A DNA stretch of 64,000 nt from Nonomuraea indica (GCF_002850745.1 NZ_KZ559468.1:663119-727118), one strand, 5' to 3'. Shown: positions 41,296 to 50,142, counted from the first letter of the stretch. Notes: generated by a model not told the origin, from the letters alone. Numbers and translations: made by a program.

Positions 41296-42476
41296 TGACG
41301 ACCGTCAACGCACCGGCCCGCACCGGCGTGCGACGCCTTGTCGCCGCGGTCCTGGTCGTCACCCTGACCGCGCTTCTGGCGATGTGGCTGACGGCCATCC
41401 GTCCCACGCTGCCGGCGATCGTGCCCGGCTACGCCTCCTGGGGCCTGGGGTATACGGACCCGACCTGGTACGCGTACTGGATCATCGGCGACACCACCGA
41501 GGCCACGCTGGCCAAGTCCGCGCTCGGCGGGCTGCTGATGATCGCGGGGGCCTGGCTGGCGCACACCGCCCGCCGCCGCGGGAAGCGCTGGCAGGGCTTC
41601 GCCCTGGCGTGCGGCACCGGCGTGCTGTGGCCGTGGGTGCTGGCCGCCGCGGGACTGGGAGTCCTGGCGAGCAACCTGCTGTGGGGCTGGACGCTCGACG
41701 GCTGGCAGCCCACGTTCGCCCCGATGGTGTCGGTCCCGCCCGCTCTCGTGATCCTGTACGGCCCCGGCTGGCGCGTGGCGGCGACCGGCGCGGCGCTCGG
41801 CGCGGCGCTCATCACGCCGCTCGCCCTGGTGCTCGTCAACCTGGTGTGCACGCCCCTCGGCATGTCGCCCGTGGTCGGCAGCACGCTGGCCATGTCCGTC
41901 GGCGGGTTCGGGGCCTTCCTGCTCTGCCGGAGGCTGCCCTGGATGCCGCCGCTGCGTACGTCACCCCCGGCGTCGCCGGAGGCGGCGCCCGTCCGGTACG
42001 GAGCGTCCTGGGTGCCGCGCCGCATCCTGGCCGATTTCACCGAGGCGCACTTCTTCGGCAACGAGTGGGCGGGAGCGGCGCTGCTGTTGGGGTGCGTCCT
42101 GCACTACCTGCTCAACCCGGCCGCACCGGCCTACGGCACCGGCCTGCTCCCGCACCTGATCGCGGCGCAGGTCCTGACGGCGGCCTGCGGGCTGCTGCTG
42201 TGGAGCGGGCGGTGGGAAGCCGGCGGCTGGTACCCCACCTTCGTCCCCATCGTGTCCGTGACGCCGGCCACGGTGCTGGCCTTCGGCGGCACCCTGCACT
42301 CGATCGTGGCCGGAGCCGTGCTGGGCGCCGCCGTGGCCCCTCCACTCGCCGCGGCGCTCGCCCGGCGGTTGCCGAACGACGTCCATCCCATGGTCGCCTA
42401 CACGGCCTCCATGGCCGTGTGCACCGCGACCCTCATCCCCGTCCTCGACCTGCTTCCCGGCTTCCACCGGGCCTGA
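41295..42476 (+). CDS. duplicated polytopic membrane protein, probable transporter
   Basis: A 393-residue protein with about ten TM segments in two related halves. WGWTLDGWQPTFAPMVSVPPALVILYG...GAALGAALITPLA (about 133-185) matches WSGRWEAGGWYPTFVPIVSVTPATVLAFGG...GAVLGAAVAPPLA (about 295-350). This internal repeat suggests an inverted- or direct-repeat transporter fold. No known family was recognised. The ATG overlaps the nitrilase stop (TGATG), so it is in the operon and is probably the importer of the substrate. Confidence 0.75.
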   Translation: MTTVNAPARTGVRRLVAAVLVVTLTALLAMWLTAIRPTLPAIVPGYASWGLGYTDPTWYAYWIIGDTTEATLAKSALGGLLMIAGAWLAHTARRRGKRWQGFALACGTGVLWPWVLAAAGLGVLASNLLWGWTLDGWQPTFAPMVSVPPALVILYGPGWRVAATGAALGAALITPLALVLVNLVCTPLGMSPVVGSTLAMSVGGFGAFLLCRRLPWMPPLRTSPPASPEAAPVRYGASWVPRRILADFTEAHFFGNEWAGAALLLGCVLHYLLNPAAPAYGTGLLPHLIAAQVLTAACGLLLWSGRWEAGGWYPTFVPIVSVTPATVLAFGGTLHSIVAGAVLGAAVAPPLAAALARRLPNDVHPMVAYTASMAVCTATLIPVLDLLPGFHRA

Positions 42477-42504
42477 CCAGCCGACCATGACAAGAAGGGA
42501 ACTC

Positions 42505-43914
42505 ATGTCGACGGCCAGCGGCTCCGGCCGCGCACCCGAAGGGCACTTCGCCGGCCGTACGCTCGCCGAACTCGCCCGGGACCTGCGAGCCGGGAGCACC
42601 ACGTCGGTGGAGCTCACCCGGCACGCCCTCGACGCCATCGCCCGGCTCGACCCCCGGCTCAACGCGTTCATCACCGTGGACGCCGACGGCGCGATGGCCG
42701 CCGCCCGGCAGGCCGACGCCGAGCTGGCCCGCGGCGTCGACCGGGGTCCGCTGCACGGCGTGCCCGCCGGGGTCAAGGACGTCATCATGGTCAGGGGCCT
42801 GCCCGCGACCATGGGCTCGCGGCACTTCGCCGGCCACGTTCCCGACGCCGACGCGGCCTGCGTGACGCTTCTCCGCCAGGCGGGAGGCGTCATCGTCGGC
42901 AAGACCAACACCCACGAGTTCGCCTACGGCCCGACCGGCGACCGCTCGGCCGCCGGCCCGTCGCTCAACCCCAGGGACACCTCCCGCATGCCGGGGGGAT
43001 CCAGCAGCGGCAGCGCGGTCGCCGTCGCGGCGGGCATGGTCCCGCTCGCGCTCGGCACCGACACCGGCGGCTCGGTCCGCATCCCGGCGGCGCTGTGCGG
43101 CGTCAGCGGCTTCAAGCCGTCCTACGGGGCACTCGCGGCGGACGGCGTCTTCCCCCTGTCCAAGACCCTCGACCACGTGGGGGTGCTGGCCGGCGACGCC
43201 CAGAGCTGCCTGGTCGCCTACCGGTCGCTCCTGGCCGGCGGCAGCCCGCCGCCGGCCGTCCCGGCCGAGGCCGGACAGCACCCCTCCGAGCAGCCCGACG
43301 CCCGGCCACGCGTCGGCTGGCTGGACCCGGCCGCCCTCTTCGCCTGCGATCCGCGGGTGGTCCACGCCGCCCGCCAGGCGATCGGGGCCGGGACCGGGTC
43401 CGTGGCGGAGCGCCGGCTGTCACCGCAGGACGCCGACGACCTCCGCCAGGCCTTCGTGGCGATCCAGAGCCACGAGGTCATCGAGGTGCACGCCGGGCGC
43501 ATGGCGGACGATCCCGGCCTGTTCGACGCCGAGGTGCTCGGGCGGCTGCGCGCCGCCGCGACCGTCCCGGCCCGGAGGTACGCCCCCGCGATGCGGACCC
43601 GGACCCGGCTGATCGCGGCGATCGGCGGGCTGTTCGGCCATGACGACGTGCTGGCCACGCCGACCGTTCCCATCACCGCGCCGCTCCTCGGCCGGCGGGA
43701 GCTGGACCTCGACGGCACGCGCGTCGCCGTACGAGACGCGCTGCTCTCACTGACCAGCCCGTGGAACGTGCTCGGCCTGCCCGCGCTGAGCATCCCCGCC
43801 GGGACGGTGGACGGCCTGCCCGTCGGGCTCCAGCTCATCTGCCGGCCCGGTGACGAGCACCTGCTCTTCCGGGCCGCGGCACTCTGTACACCAAGGGAGA
43901 AAGCACATGCATGA
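42505..43914 (+). CDS. amidase-signature family hydrolase
   Basis: A 469-residue AS-family amidase with the Ser-cisSer-Lys triad: K91 (GVPAGVKDVI), the Gly/Ser loop GGSSSGSAVAVAAG (about 164-177) and S190 (GTDTGGSVRIPAALCGVSGFKPS). It is of the GatA-like/Asp-aryl amide type, but no GatB or GatC is near, so it is catabolic rather than tRNA-linked. The ATG at 42505 has AAGAAGGGA upstream and is preferred over 42487. Its last 8 bases overlap the start of the MetX-like gene. Confidence 0.9.
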   Translation: MSTASGSGRAPEGHFAGRTLAELARDLRAGSTTSVELTRHALDAIARLDPRLNAFITVDADGAMAAARQADAELARGVDRGPLHGVPAGVKDVIMVRGLPATMGSRHFAGHVPDADAACVTLLRQAGGVIVGKTNTHEFAYGPTGDRSAAGPSLNPRDTSRMPGGSSSGSAVAVAAGMVPLALGTDTGGSVRIPAALCGVSGFKPSYGALAADGVFPLSKTLDHVGVLAGDAQSCLVAYRSLLAGGSPPPAVPAEAGQHPSEQPDARPRVGWLDPAALFACDPRVVHAARQAIGAGTGSVAERRLSPQDADDLRQAFVAIQSHEVIEVHAGRMADDPGLFDAEVLGRLRAAATVPARRYAPAMRTRTRLIAAIGGLFGHDDVLATPTVPITAPLLGRRELDLDGTRVAVRDALLSLTSPWNVLGLPALSIPAGTVDGLPVGLQLICRPGDEHLLFRAAALCTPREKAHA

Positions 43915-44968
43915 CATCTACGAACTGCCGGGCTTCCGGCTCGACAGCGGCGCCGTCCTCGACCCGGCCAGGCTCGCGTACCGGACCTACGGTGAGCTGA
44001 ACGCGACCCGGACGAACGCCGTGCTCTTCCCCACGTGGTTCGCCGGGGACCACACCTCCAACGAGTGGCTCATCGGCCCGGGCAAGGCACTCGACCCCCG
44101 CGAGCACTTCGTCATCGTGCCCAACCTGTTCGGCAACGGCCTGTCCTCCTCGCCCTCCAACACCCCGGCGCCCCATGACGCCGCCGGCTTCCCGGCGATC
44201 ACGATTCGCGACAACGTCAGGGCGCAGCACCGGCTGGTCACCGAGCACCTCGGCGTCGAGCGGCTGAAGCTCGTCCTCGGCTGCTCCATGGGAGCGCTGC
44301 AGACCTACCAGTGGGCGGTCAGCCATCCGGACATGGTCGAGCGGGCCCTGCCGTTCTGCGGGGCTCCGCGGACGTCGCCGCACAACGCGGTCTTCATCGA
44401 GAGCCTGCGGGCGGCCCTCACCCTGGACGCCGCCTTCGAGGGCGGACGCTACCGGACACCGCCGCTGGCGGGCATCAGGGCGTTCGCCCGCGTCTACGCC
44501 GGGTGGGGGTTCTCGCAGCCCTTCTACTGGGAGGAGGAGTACCGGCGGCTCGGGTTCGCGTCACGGGAGGAGTTCGTGAGGGGGTTCTGGGAGGCCAACT
44601 TCATCGGCCAGGACGCCAACAACCTCCTCGCGATGCTCGGCACCTGGCAGGACGCCGACGTCTCGGCCACGCCGGGCCTGGACGGCGACATCGAACGAGC
44701 CCTGGGCTCCATCACGGCCAGGGTCGTCGCCCTTCCCGCGGAGAGGGACCTGTACTTCCCTCCGGAGGACGAGGTCCGTGCCGCCCGGCACATCCCGCAC
44801 GGCGAGGTCCGCGTGATCCCGGGAATCTGGGGCCACATGGCGGGCAGCGGAGCCAACCCCGAGGACGCCGCCTTCATCGACGCGGCCGTCAGGGACCTGC
44901 TCTCCGCCCCCGTACCCGCCGCCGGGCCGGCCGCCGAAAGGCGCGCCGAAACGCCCGCCCGTCTGTGA
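43907..44968 (+). CDS. MetX-like alpha/beta hydrolase
   Basis: A 353-residue homoserine-acetyltransferase-family protein: triad S127 (GCSMGALQTYQWA), D281 (ERDLYFPPED) and H310 (GIWGHMAGSG). YRTYGELN...NAVLFPTWFAGDH and LFGNGLSSSPSNT match family landmarks. True MetX usually has GGSMG; here GCSMG, and the setting is catabolic, so hydrolase activity (ester or acyl transfer of the breakdown product) is more likely than methionine synthesis. AAGGGAG precedes the ATG at 43907. Last gene of the LacI-controlled operon. Confidence 0.85.
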   Translation: MHDIYELPGFRLDSGAVLDPARLAYRTYGELNATRTNAVLFPTWFAGDHTSNEWLIGPGKALDPREHFVIVPNLFGNGLSSSPSNTPAPHDAAGFPAITIRDNVRAQHRLVTEHLGVERLKLVLGCSMGALQTYQWAVSHPDMVERALPFCGAPRTSPHNAVFIESLRAALTLDAAFEGGRYRTPPLAGIRAFARVYAGWGFSQPFYWEEEYRRLGFASREEFVRGFWEANFIGQDANNLLAMLGTWQDADVSATPGLDGDIERALGSITARVVALPAERDLYFPPEDEVRAARHIPHGEVRVIPGIWGHMAGSGANPEDAAFIDAAVRDLLSAPVPAAGPAAERRAETPARL

Positions 44969-45031
44969 CGGACCGTCCCGGCGGGCGTCTGCCGTCCCGG
45001 TGCGACGCAGGCTCGGCGTCGCACCGGGCCC

Positions 45032-45077
45032 GGTTGTCGCACTGGTTCCGGTTGTCGCACTGGTTCCGGTTGTCGGA
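45032..45077. repeat. 18-bp tandem repeat, 2.6 copies
   Basis: GGTTGTCGCACTGGTTCC at 45032 and 45050, with a partial third copy at 45068. It lies just downstream of the MetX-like gene in a gene-poor stretch (44969-45221). Confidence 0.9.
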
Positions 45078-45221
45078 CCGGGCCGGGTGGTCGCCCGGTC
45101 GGGTGTGACCGCCCGTAACGTCCGTGACATCCCGCGTCCGCGGCGACGGCCGCGCCGGATCGACCGGCGCCGCGACGGCCGGCCGGGGAAAACCACGGGA
45201 TTTTTGTCGGTGCGGCACGGC

Positions 45222-45434
45222 ATGATGATGACCATCATGGTCATCTCCCCGTCACTTCCGTTCACCGCGATCCGGTCGCCGCTCGGCGAGATCGTCGTCT
45301 TCTACGTCGGCCCCGAGCCGCGGCTCACGCCCGAGCAGGCCGTCGCCTTCGCCGACCAGCTCCGCGAGCTGGCGACCGAGACTCCCCGCGCCGCCATGGA
45401 CGACGCGCTGGCCGACATGTGCCCGGTGGGCTGA
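45222..45434 (+). CDS. hypothetical small protein
   Basis: About 70 residues from one of several clustered ATGs (45222, 45225, 45228, 45237). The product VISPSLPFTAIRSPLGEIVV then GPEPRLTPEQAVAFADQLRELA looks like a soluble alpha/beta protein with a C-terminal helix. No family was recognised and the ribosome site is weak. The upstream AT run (45199-45205) may be a promoter. Confidence 0.4.
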   Translation: MMMTIMVISPSLPFTAIRSPLGEIVVFYVGPEPRLTPEQAVAFADQLRELATETPRAAMDDALADMCPVG

Positions 45435-45449
45435 CACCTCGCCCGCGCC

Positions 45450-45976
45450 GCAGACATCGGCGCCCGACTGTCCGCCGACCGGGCGGGTCAGGTGTCGTTC
45501 ACGTTGCGCCACACCTCGCCCCGTGACGACAAGACCGTCACGGCCCGCGACGGCCGGCTGACCATCCGCGGCGCCCTCGCCGACAACGGCCTGCGCTTCG
45601 AGGCACAGGTGCAGGTCGTCGCCCAGGGCGGCACCCGTGCCGACGACGGCGACACGGTGACCGTCAGCGGCGCCGACAGCGCCGTGCTCGTGCTGTCCGC
45701 CGGCACCGGCCACGCCGACCGCCACCCCGCCTACCGGGGGGACGACCCGCACGCCAAGGTCCCCGCCGCCGTGGACGCGGCGTCCGCCACGAGCTACGCC
45801 GACCTCGAACGGGCCCACCTGGCCGACTACCGCGAGCTGTTCGACCGGGTGCGGCTCGACCTCGGCGGACGCGTCCCCCGCCGCGCCGACCGACGAGTAC
45901 GCCGCCGCTGCACCGGCGGCCCCTCCACGTCAACATCAACCTGCACATGAACCACTGGGCCCGCGCGGCGGAGCTG
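45450..45976 (+). pseudogene. decayed GH95 alpha-L-fucosidase fragment
   Basis: An open frame carries RLSADRAGQVSFTLRHTS, GRLTIRGALADNGLRFEAQV and SGADSAVLVLSAGTGHAD then HLADYRELFDRVRLDLG, the end of the N-terminal domain and linker of GH95 enzymes. At about 45870-45890 the frame shifts, and HVNINLHMNHW (45926 onward, another frame) matches the NINLQMNYW motif of the GH95 catalytic barrel. The stretch between and everything after is missing. It ends against the convergent monooxygenase gene. Confidence 0.75.
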
Positions 45977-45982
45977 AGACGG

Positions 45983-47719
45983 TCAGGCGGCCGGGGGTCC
46001 CGCGGGTGAGCCCAGGGCGCGGCACAGGGCCGCCGCGACCTCGGGAGGCGACGGCCGGTGCAGCACCGCCGCGACGTGCGCGTCCGGCCGGACGACCCAC
46101 AGCTCGCCCGGCCGCGCCGCCAGGGCCCGCGTGAGCGTCCCGGCGGCGTCGACGTCACCGAGGCGCAGCAGCCGGACCGGCGCCCGCGTGGCCCGCCGCG
46201 CCGCGTCCAGCGCGGCGGCGGCGCCGTCGACGCCGCCGGCCGCCAGCAGCAGGAACCCGTCCCTGGCCACCTCGCGCAGCCGCGCCACCCGCTCGCCCGC
46301 CACGCGGATCGGCGCGTCGGGCACGATCACGCCGGGGGCGGCCGGCGGCACGGAGCCGCGAGGCGGCCGCCCGGCGAACGGCCGCGACGGGTCCGGCGTC
46401 GTCAGCGGCGAGTCCACGTACCAGAACGGCTCGGCGAGCCGGCCCGAGTCGACGGCGGCCCGCGCCGCCGGGTCGGTGGCCGCCGTCTCCAGCGCGGCCA
46501 GCCGGAACCGGCGCTCCGCCTCGGTGCCCGGCACCAGGAACCGCATCGTCGCCGCGGTCACGTCGAGGTTCTCCAGGGCGGCGGCGTGCCGCTCGGTGTG
46601 GTAGCTGTCGAGCAGTTCCTCGCCCGCCCAGCCGTTCAGCGTGAAGGCGAGCTTCCAGGCGGCGTTCTCCGCGTCCTGCACCCCGGAGTTCAGCCCCCGC
46701 GCGCCGAACGGCGCGACGAGGTGCGCCACGTCGCCGGCGAGCAGCACCCGGCCGGTCCGCATGCGGTCCACCACCCGGGAGTGGAAGCGGTAGACCGAGC
46801 TCCACACCACCTCGTACGGGCGGTCGCCGATGACGGCGCGGATCCGCGCGTCCCGCGCCCCCGAGGAGAGCTCCCGGTCCTCGTCATAGCCGGGCGGCAC
46901 CTGCCAGTCCACGCGGTACGTCGAGCCGGGGCACGGGTGGATCAGCACCTGACGGCCGGGGTTCCACGGCGGGTCGAAGTAGAAGCGCCGCTCGCGGGCC
47001 CACCCCGGAAGGTCGGCACGGATGTCGCAGATGAGGAACCGGTCGTCGAAGGAGCGCCCGGCGAAGCGCAGGCCGAGCAGCCCGCGCAGCCGCTCCGCCT
47101 TCGCCCCCGCGCAGACCAGCGCGTACGCGGCCCGTACGCGCACCCGCCCGGCGGCGGTCAGGCAGGTCAGCGTCACCCCGGCCGGGTCCTGGGCGAGGCC
47201 GGTCACCAGGTGGTCCCAGCGCGCCTCGATCAACGGCTCGGCGGCGATGCGCTCGTCGAGGAGCCGCTCGGTGCGCGACTGGGAGATGTTGACGAACGGC
47301 GGGAACGCCGACCGGCCAGCCTCGGCGAAGGTGAGGCTGAACAGCTCCCGGTCCCGGTGGAAGGTGCGGGCCGTCGTCCAGGTCAGCCCTTCGGCGGCGA
47401 TGCGCCGGCCCACGCCGGCCGCCTCCCAGACGTCCAGCACGTCGCGCTGCTGCACGATCGACCTGGAACCGGCCGCCTCCCGGCGCGGCCGCCCGTCCAG
47501 CAGCAGCGTGGGCACGCCCCAGCGGGCCAGCAGCAGCGCCGCCGTCTGCCCCACCGGCCCGTTGCCGACCACCGCGACCGGCACCTCCACGACCGGCACC
47601 TCCACGACCGGCACCCCCGCGACGGACGGCACTGGCCCGGGTGTCACCGGCTCGGGTGTCACCGGCTCGGGTGTCACCGGCTCGGGTGTCACCGGCTCGG
47701 GTGTCACCGGCTCAGTCAT
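45983..47719 (-). CDS. FAD-dependent aromatic monooxygenase with repeated N-terminal tail
   Basis: A 578-residue PheA/MhpA-type hydroxylase. After a 45-residue tail of five T-P-E-P-V units and two V-V-E-V-P units comes AVVGNGPVGQTAALLLARWG (FAD Rossmann), later GDVAHLVAPFGARGLNSGVQDAENAAWKLA (second FAD motif) and a thioredoxin-like C-terminal domain (about 480-578). The tail is encoded by 15-bp tandem repeats and is probably not part of the enzyme fold; a start nearer PVAVVGNGP could be the ancestral one. Downstream of, and co-directional with, an MBL hydrolase (6-base gap), suggesting one catabolic operon. Confidence 0.85.
   Translation of the reverse strand: MTEPVTPEPVTPEPVTPEPVTPEPVTPGPVPSVAGVPVVEVPVVEVPVAVVGNGPVGQTAALLLARWGVPTLLLDGRPRREAAGSRSIVQQRDVLDVWEAAGVGRRIAAEGLTWTTARTFHRDRELFSLTFAEAGRSAFPPFVNISQSRTERLLDERIAAEPLIEARWDHLVTGLAQDPAGVTLTCLTAAGRVRVRAAYALVCAGAKAERLRGLLGLRFAGRSFDDRFLICDIRADLPGWARERRFYFDPPWNPGRQVLIHPCPGSTYRVDWQVPPGYDEDRELSSGARDARIRAVIGDRPYEVVWSSVYRFHSRVVDRMRTGRVLLAGDVAHLVAPFGARGLNSGVQDAENAAWKLAFTLNGWAGEELLDSYHTERHAAALENLDVTAATMRFLVPGTEAERRFRLAALETAATDPAARAAVDSGRLAEPFWYVDSPLTTPDPSRPFAGRPPRGSVPPAAPGVIVPDAPIRVAGERVARLREVARDGFLLLAAGGVDGAAAALDAARRATRAPVRLLRLGDVDAAGTLTRALAARPGELWVVRPDAHVAAVLHRPSPPEVAAALCRALGSPAGPPAA
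47641..47715. repeat. 15-bp in-frame tandem repeat, 5 copies
   Basis: Five units of GTGTCACCGGCTCGG (last with one change) encode the T-P-E-P-V repeats at the monooxygenase N-terminus. A second 15-bp duplication at about 47576-47608 encodes V-V-E-V-P. Confidence 0.93.
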
Positions 47720-47725
47720 CGCGGC

Positions 47726-48688
47726 TCATTCCTGCAGCTCGTCCCAGACCGCGCGGTCGCGGTCGGCCGTCCAGACGGCGGGCCGCTCCACGCCGGACAA
47801 CTCGTCCCACAGCCGCGCCACGTCGAACGGCAGGCAGTGCTCGAAGATCGGCCACCCGCCGTAGCGGCCGGCCAGGGCGGCGTGCGCGGCCCGGAACGCC
47901 TCCCGGCGCGTGCCCCCGCGCTCGTGCACCGCGCCCACCTCGCGCAGCAGCACCCGCAGGAAGTGCCGGGTCTGCCCGATGGCGGCGGCCACGGCGTCGG
48001 GCCCGCGCGCCACCGCGCCACGCCCGCCGACCAGGGTCTCGGCGCCGAAGGCGGCGACCCGGTCGAGCGTGCCCGCCGCCCACTCGCGGTGGAAGGCGTC
48101 GCCGGTGTAGAGCGCGGCCCGCGTCTCCACCAGGTCGCCGGCGAACAGCACCTTCTGCCGTGGCAGCCAGGCCACGATGTCGCCCTCGGTGTGGCCGCGC
48201 CCGCAGTACCGCAGCACCAGCTCGCCCCGGTCGCCGCCGAGATGGATGGCGAGCCGGTCGGAGAACGTGAGGGTGGGCCAGGTCAGCCCGGGGATGGACG
48301 CGGGCTCCTTGAACAGGCGCGGCATGCGCGCGTACTCCGACTCCCAGTCCTGCCGGCCCCGTTCGGCGATCAGCGCCCGCGTGTTGTCGTGCGCCACGAT
48401 CACCTCGGCGCCGAACGCGCTCGCGCCGAGCACCCGCACCGCGTGGTAGTGCGACAGGACCAGAAATCTGACCGGTTTGCCGGTGTGCTCGCGGAGCCTG
48501 TCGAGCCAGCCGCGGGCGGCCACGGGCGTCGCCATGGCCTCGAAGCAGACGAGGAAGTCCTCGCCCTCCACGGCGCCGACGTTGGGGTCGCCCTCGGCGG
48601 TCAGCGCGTAGACGCCGTCGCCGAGCACCTCCAGGGTCTGCGGCTTGTCGTCGAGATCGGCGGACGAGGCGAACGCCCTGCGCGCCAC
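47726..48688 (-). CDS. MBL-fold hydrolase, HxHxVR subfamily
   Basis: A 320-residue metallo-beta-lactamase-fold protein. The first metal motif is H80-Y-H-A-V-R in LSHYHAVRVLGASAFGAEVI, so the Asp-His pair of the canonical HxHxDH is replaced by Val-Arg; later RGHTEGD and FAGDLVE remain. I recall this HxHxVR pattern as typical of a family often found beside flavin monooxygenases, so the change is probably not decay but implies a one-metal or altered site. GTG start at 48688 with GGGAGGT upstream. In an operon with the monooxygenase; may hydrolyse its product. Confidence 0.85.
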   Translation of the reverse strand: MARRAFASSADLDDKPQTLEVLGDGVYALTAEGDPNVGAVEGEDFLVCFEAMATPVAARGWLDRLREHTGKPVRFLVLSHYHAVRVLGASAFGAEVIVAHDNTRALIAERGRQDWESEYARMPRLFKEPASIPGLTWPTLTFSDRLAIHLGGDRGELVLRYCGRGHTEGDIVAWLPRQKVLFAGDLVETRAALYTGDAFHREWAAGTLDRVAAFGAETLVGGRGAVARGPDAVAAAIGQTRHFLRVLLREVGAVHERGGTRREAFRAAHAALAGRYGGWPIFEHCLPFDVARLWDELSGVERPAVWTADRDRAVWDELQE

Positions 48689-48798
48689 GGCGCACCTCCC
48701 GGAAGTCGTCGCGGATGCGTGCCCCGCCGCGCCGGTCGCGCGACGGTGTCCCCCCAAGCCTTCCCCCCGCGTGCGCGCCGTAGCCCCGTGCGGCCGCG

Positions 48799-50082
48799 TC
48801 AGTCGCGCAGGCCGCCGCCGAGCTCGCGGACCATCTCGGTCAGCCGGGCGAAGACGCGGTCGTCGCCGACGCCGTCGTGCTCGTACTCGTTGGTCACCCA
48901 CGCCTGGGCGTTGCCCACCCGGGCCGCCGTGTCGAGCTGCAGGCCGGAGTCGACGTACATGTCGTCGAAGTAGACGGCCGCCGCCAGCGGCACCTCGTTG
49001 CCGGCCAGCCGCTCCGGGTCGTACAGCGGTGGCCAGTCGGCGCGCTCGGCCAGCAGCTCCACCGCCGGCCGGAAGGGGCGCAGCGCGCTGATCTCCTGGA
49101 ACATCCAGGGGTACATCATCTCCCCGGTGAACAGCAGCGGCCGCGCCGTCTCGGCGAAGCGCGGACGGCGGGCGCGCTCCCGCTCGGCGGCCCAGCCGGT
49201 GGGGCCGGGCCCGGAGCCGTAGATGCTCTCCTGCAGCGCCGCGAAGAGCGGGTTGTCGGCGAAGGAGCTGCGGGCCAGCACCTGGTGCAGGAACGTCCCG
49301 GTCACGTGCCCGCCGTCCAGCGCCTCGTCGAGCAGCCAGTGCATGCGCTCGTAGCCGGGCTTCATGCCGAAGTCGATGCCGAGGCTCTGCAGCCGCCGCA
49401 CGGTCAGCGGGTCGCCGTCCGGAAGCCGCACGTCGCCCTCGGCCAGCCGGTCGGCCAGCCGGGCGACCGTCTCCACGTGGTGCGGGTAGCGGCGGTAGAA
49501 GGCCGCGTTCTTCGCCTCGACCCGCGGGTACGTGCGCCGGTAGACCTCCGCCGCGTCCGGCTCCAGCGCGGGCAGGCCGCCTGTGACGTAGCACTCGCTG
49601 AGTCCCTCCGGGGCCCGCGACAGGTACGTCAGCGTGATGAACCCGCCGAAGCTCTGCCCGAGCGTCGCCCAGCGCCGCCCGCCGAAGACGGTGCGGCGCA
49701 GGTGCTCGGCGTCGGCCACGATCGAGTCGGCGCGGAACAGCGCCAGCAGCTCGGCGCCCCCGCGCGCGCCCAGGGCCGCCATCCGGCGTCCGTCGACGCG
49801 GGAGCTGCGGCCGGTGCCGCGCTGGTCCAGCAGGACCACCCGGTGGGTGCGCAGCGCCTGGCCGAGCCAGCCGGCCGTGCCGACCGGCCGCGGTCCCTTG
49901 CCGCCCGGGCCGCCCTGCAGGTAGAGCAGGCACGGCAGGTCCTCCCGGTCGCGTACGGGATCGACCAGCTCGCGGGCGAAGACCGTGATGGTCTCCCCGC
50001 CGGGCCGTGACCAGTCGAGCGGCACCTCCTCGAGGTGGTCGCGTACCCGCATGCCCGGGATCGTGTAGCTTGCCGTGATCAC
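48799..50082 (-). CDS. alpha/beta hydrolase, peptidase S33 (prolyl aminopeptidase-like)
   Basis: A 427-residue hydrolase: oxyanion HGGPG-like LYLQGGPGGKGPR, LDQRGTGRSS, nucleophile GQSFGGFITLTYLS, and a C-terminal VTNEYEHDGVGD segment with the acidic/His region typical of proline iminopeptidases. Acts on N-terminal proline peptides or on related ester/amide bonds. GTG start at 50082 with GGAGG upstream. It is transcribed toward the MBL/monooxygenase pair after a 110-bp gap and is divergent from a cytochrome P450. Confidence 0.85.
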   Translation of the reverse strand: MITASYTIPGMRVRDHLEEVPLDWSRPGGETITVFARELVDPVRDREDLPCLLYLQGGPGGKGPRPVGTAGWLGQALRTHRVVLLDQRGTGRSSRVDGRRMAALGARGGAELLALFRADSIVADAEHLRRTVFGGRRWATLGQSFGGFITLTYLSRAPEGLSECYVTGGLPALEPDAAEVYRRTYPRVEAKNAAFYRRYPHHVETVARLADRLAEGDVRLPDGDPLTVRRLQSLGIDFGMKPGYERMHWLLDEALDGGHVTGTFLHQVLARSSFADNPLFAALQESIYGSGPGPTGWAAERERARRPRFAETARPLLFTGEMMYPWMFQEISALRPFRPAVELLAERADWPPLYDPERLAGNEVPLAAAVYFDDMYVDSGLQLDTAARVGNAQAWVTNEYEHDGVGDDRVFARLTEMVRELGGGLRD

Positions 50083-50109
50083 CCGGCGGCCTCCCAGCCT
50101 TCAGTAAAA

Positions 50110-50142
50110 TGTGCCATTGCACAGGGACTCTAGGAGAGTCCC
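50110..50142. promoter_or_regulatory. dyad elements in divergent hydrolase/P450 region
   Basis: TGTGC-CATT-GCACA (50110-50123) and a hairpin GGGACTCT-AGG-AGAGTCCC (50124-50142) lie in the only AT-leaning part of the 188-bp divergent gap. Either may be an operator or an RNA structure in the P450 leader. No regulator gene is adjacent. Confidence 0.5.

Noticed and set aside
42505-43914. GatA of glutamyl-tRNA amidotransferase
   Set aside because: No gatB or gatC adjacent, and the operon is under a LacI-type operator.
43907-44968. Methionine biosynthesis homoserine acetyltransferase
   Set aside because: The fold matches MetX, but GCSMG replaces GGSMG and the gene sits in an amidase/nitrilase operon with no methionine genes.
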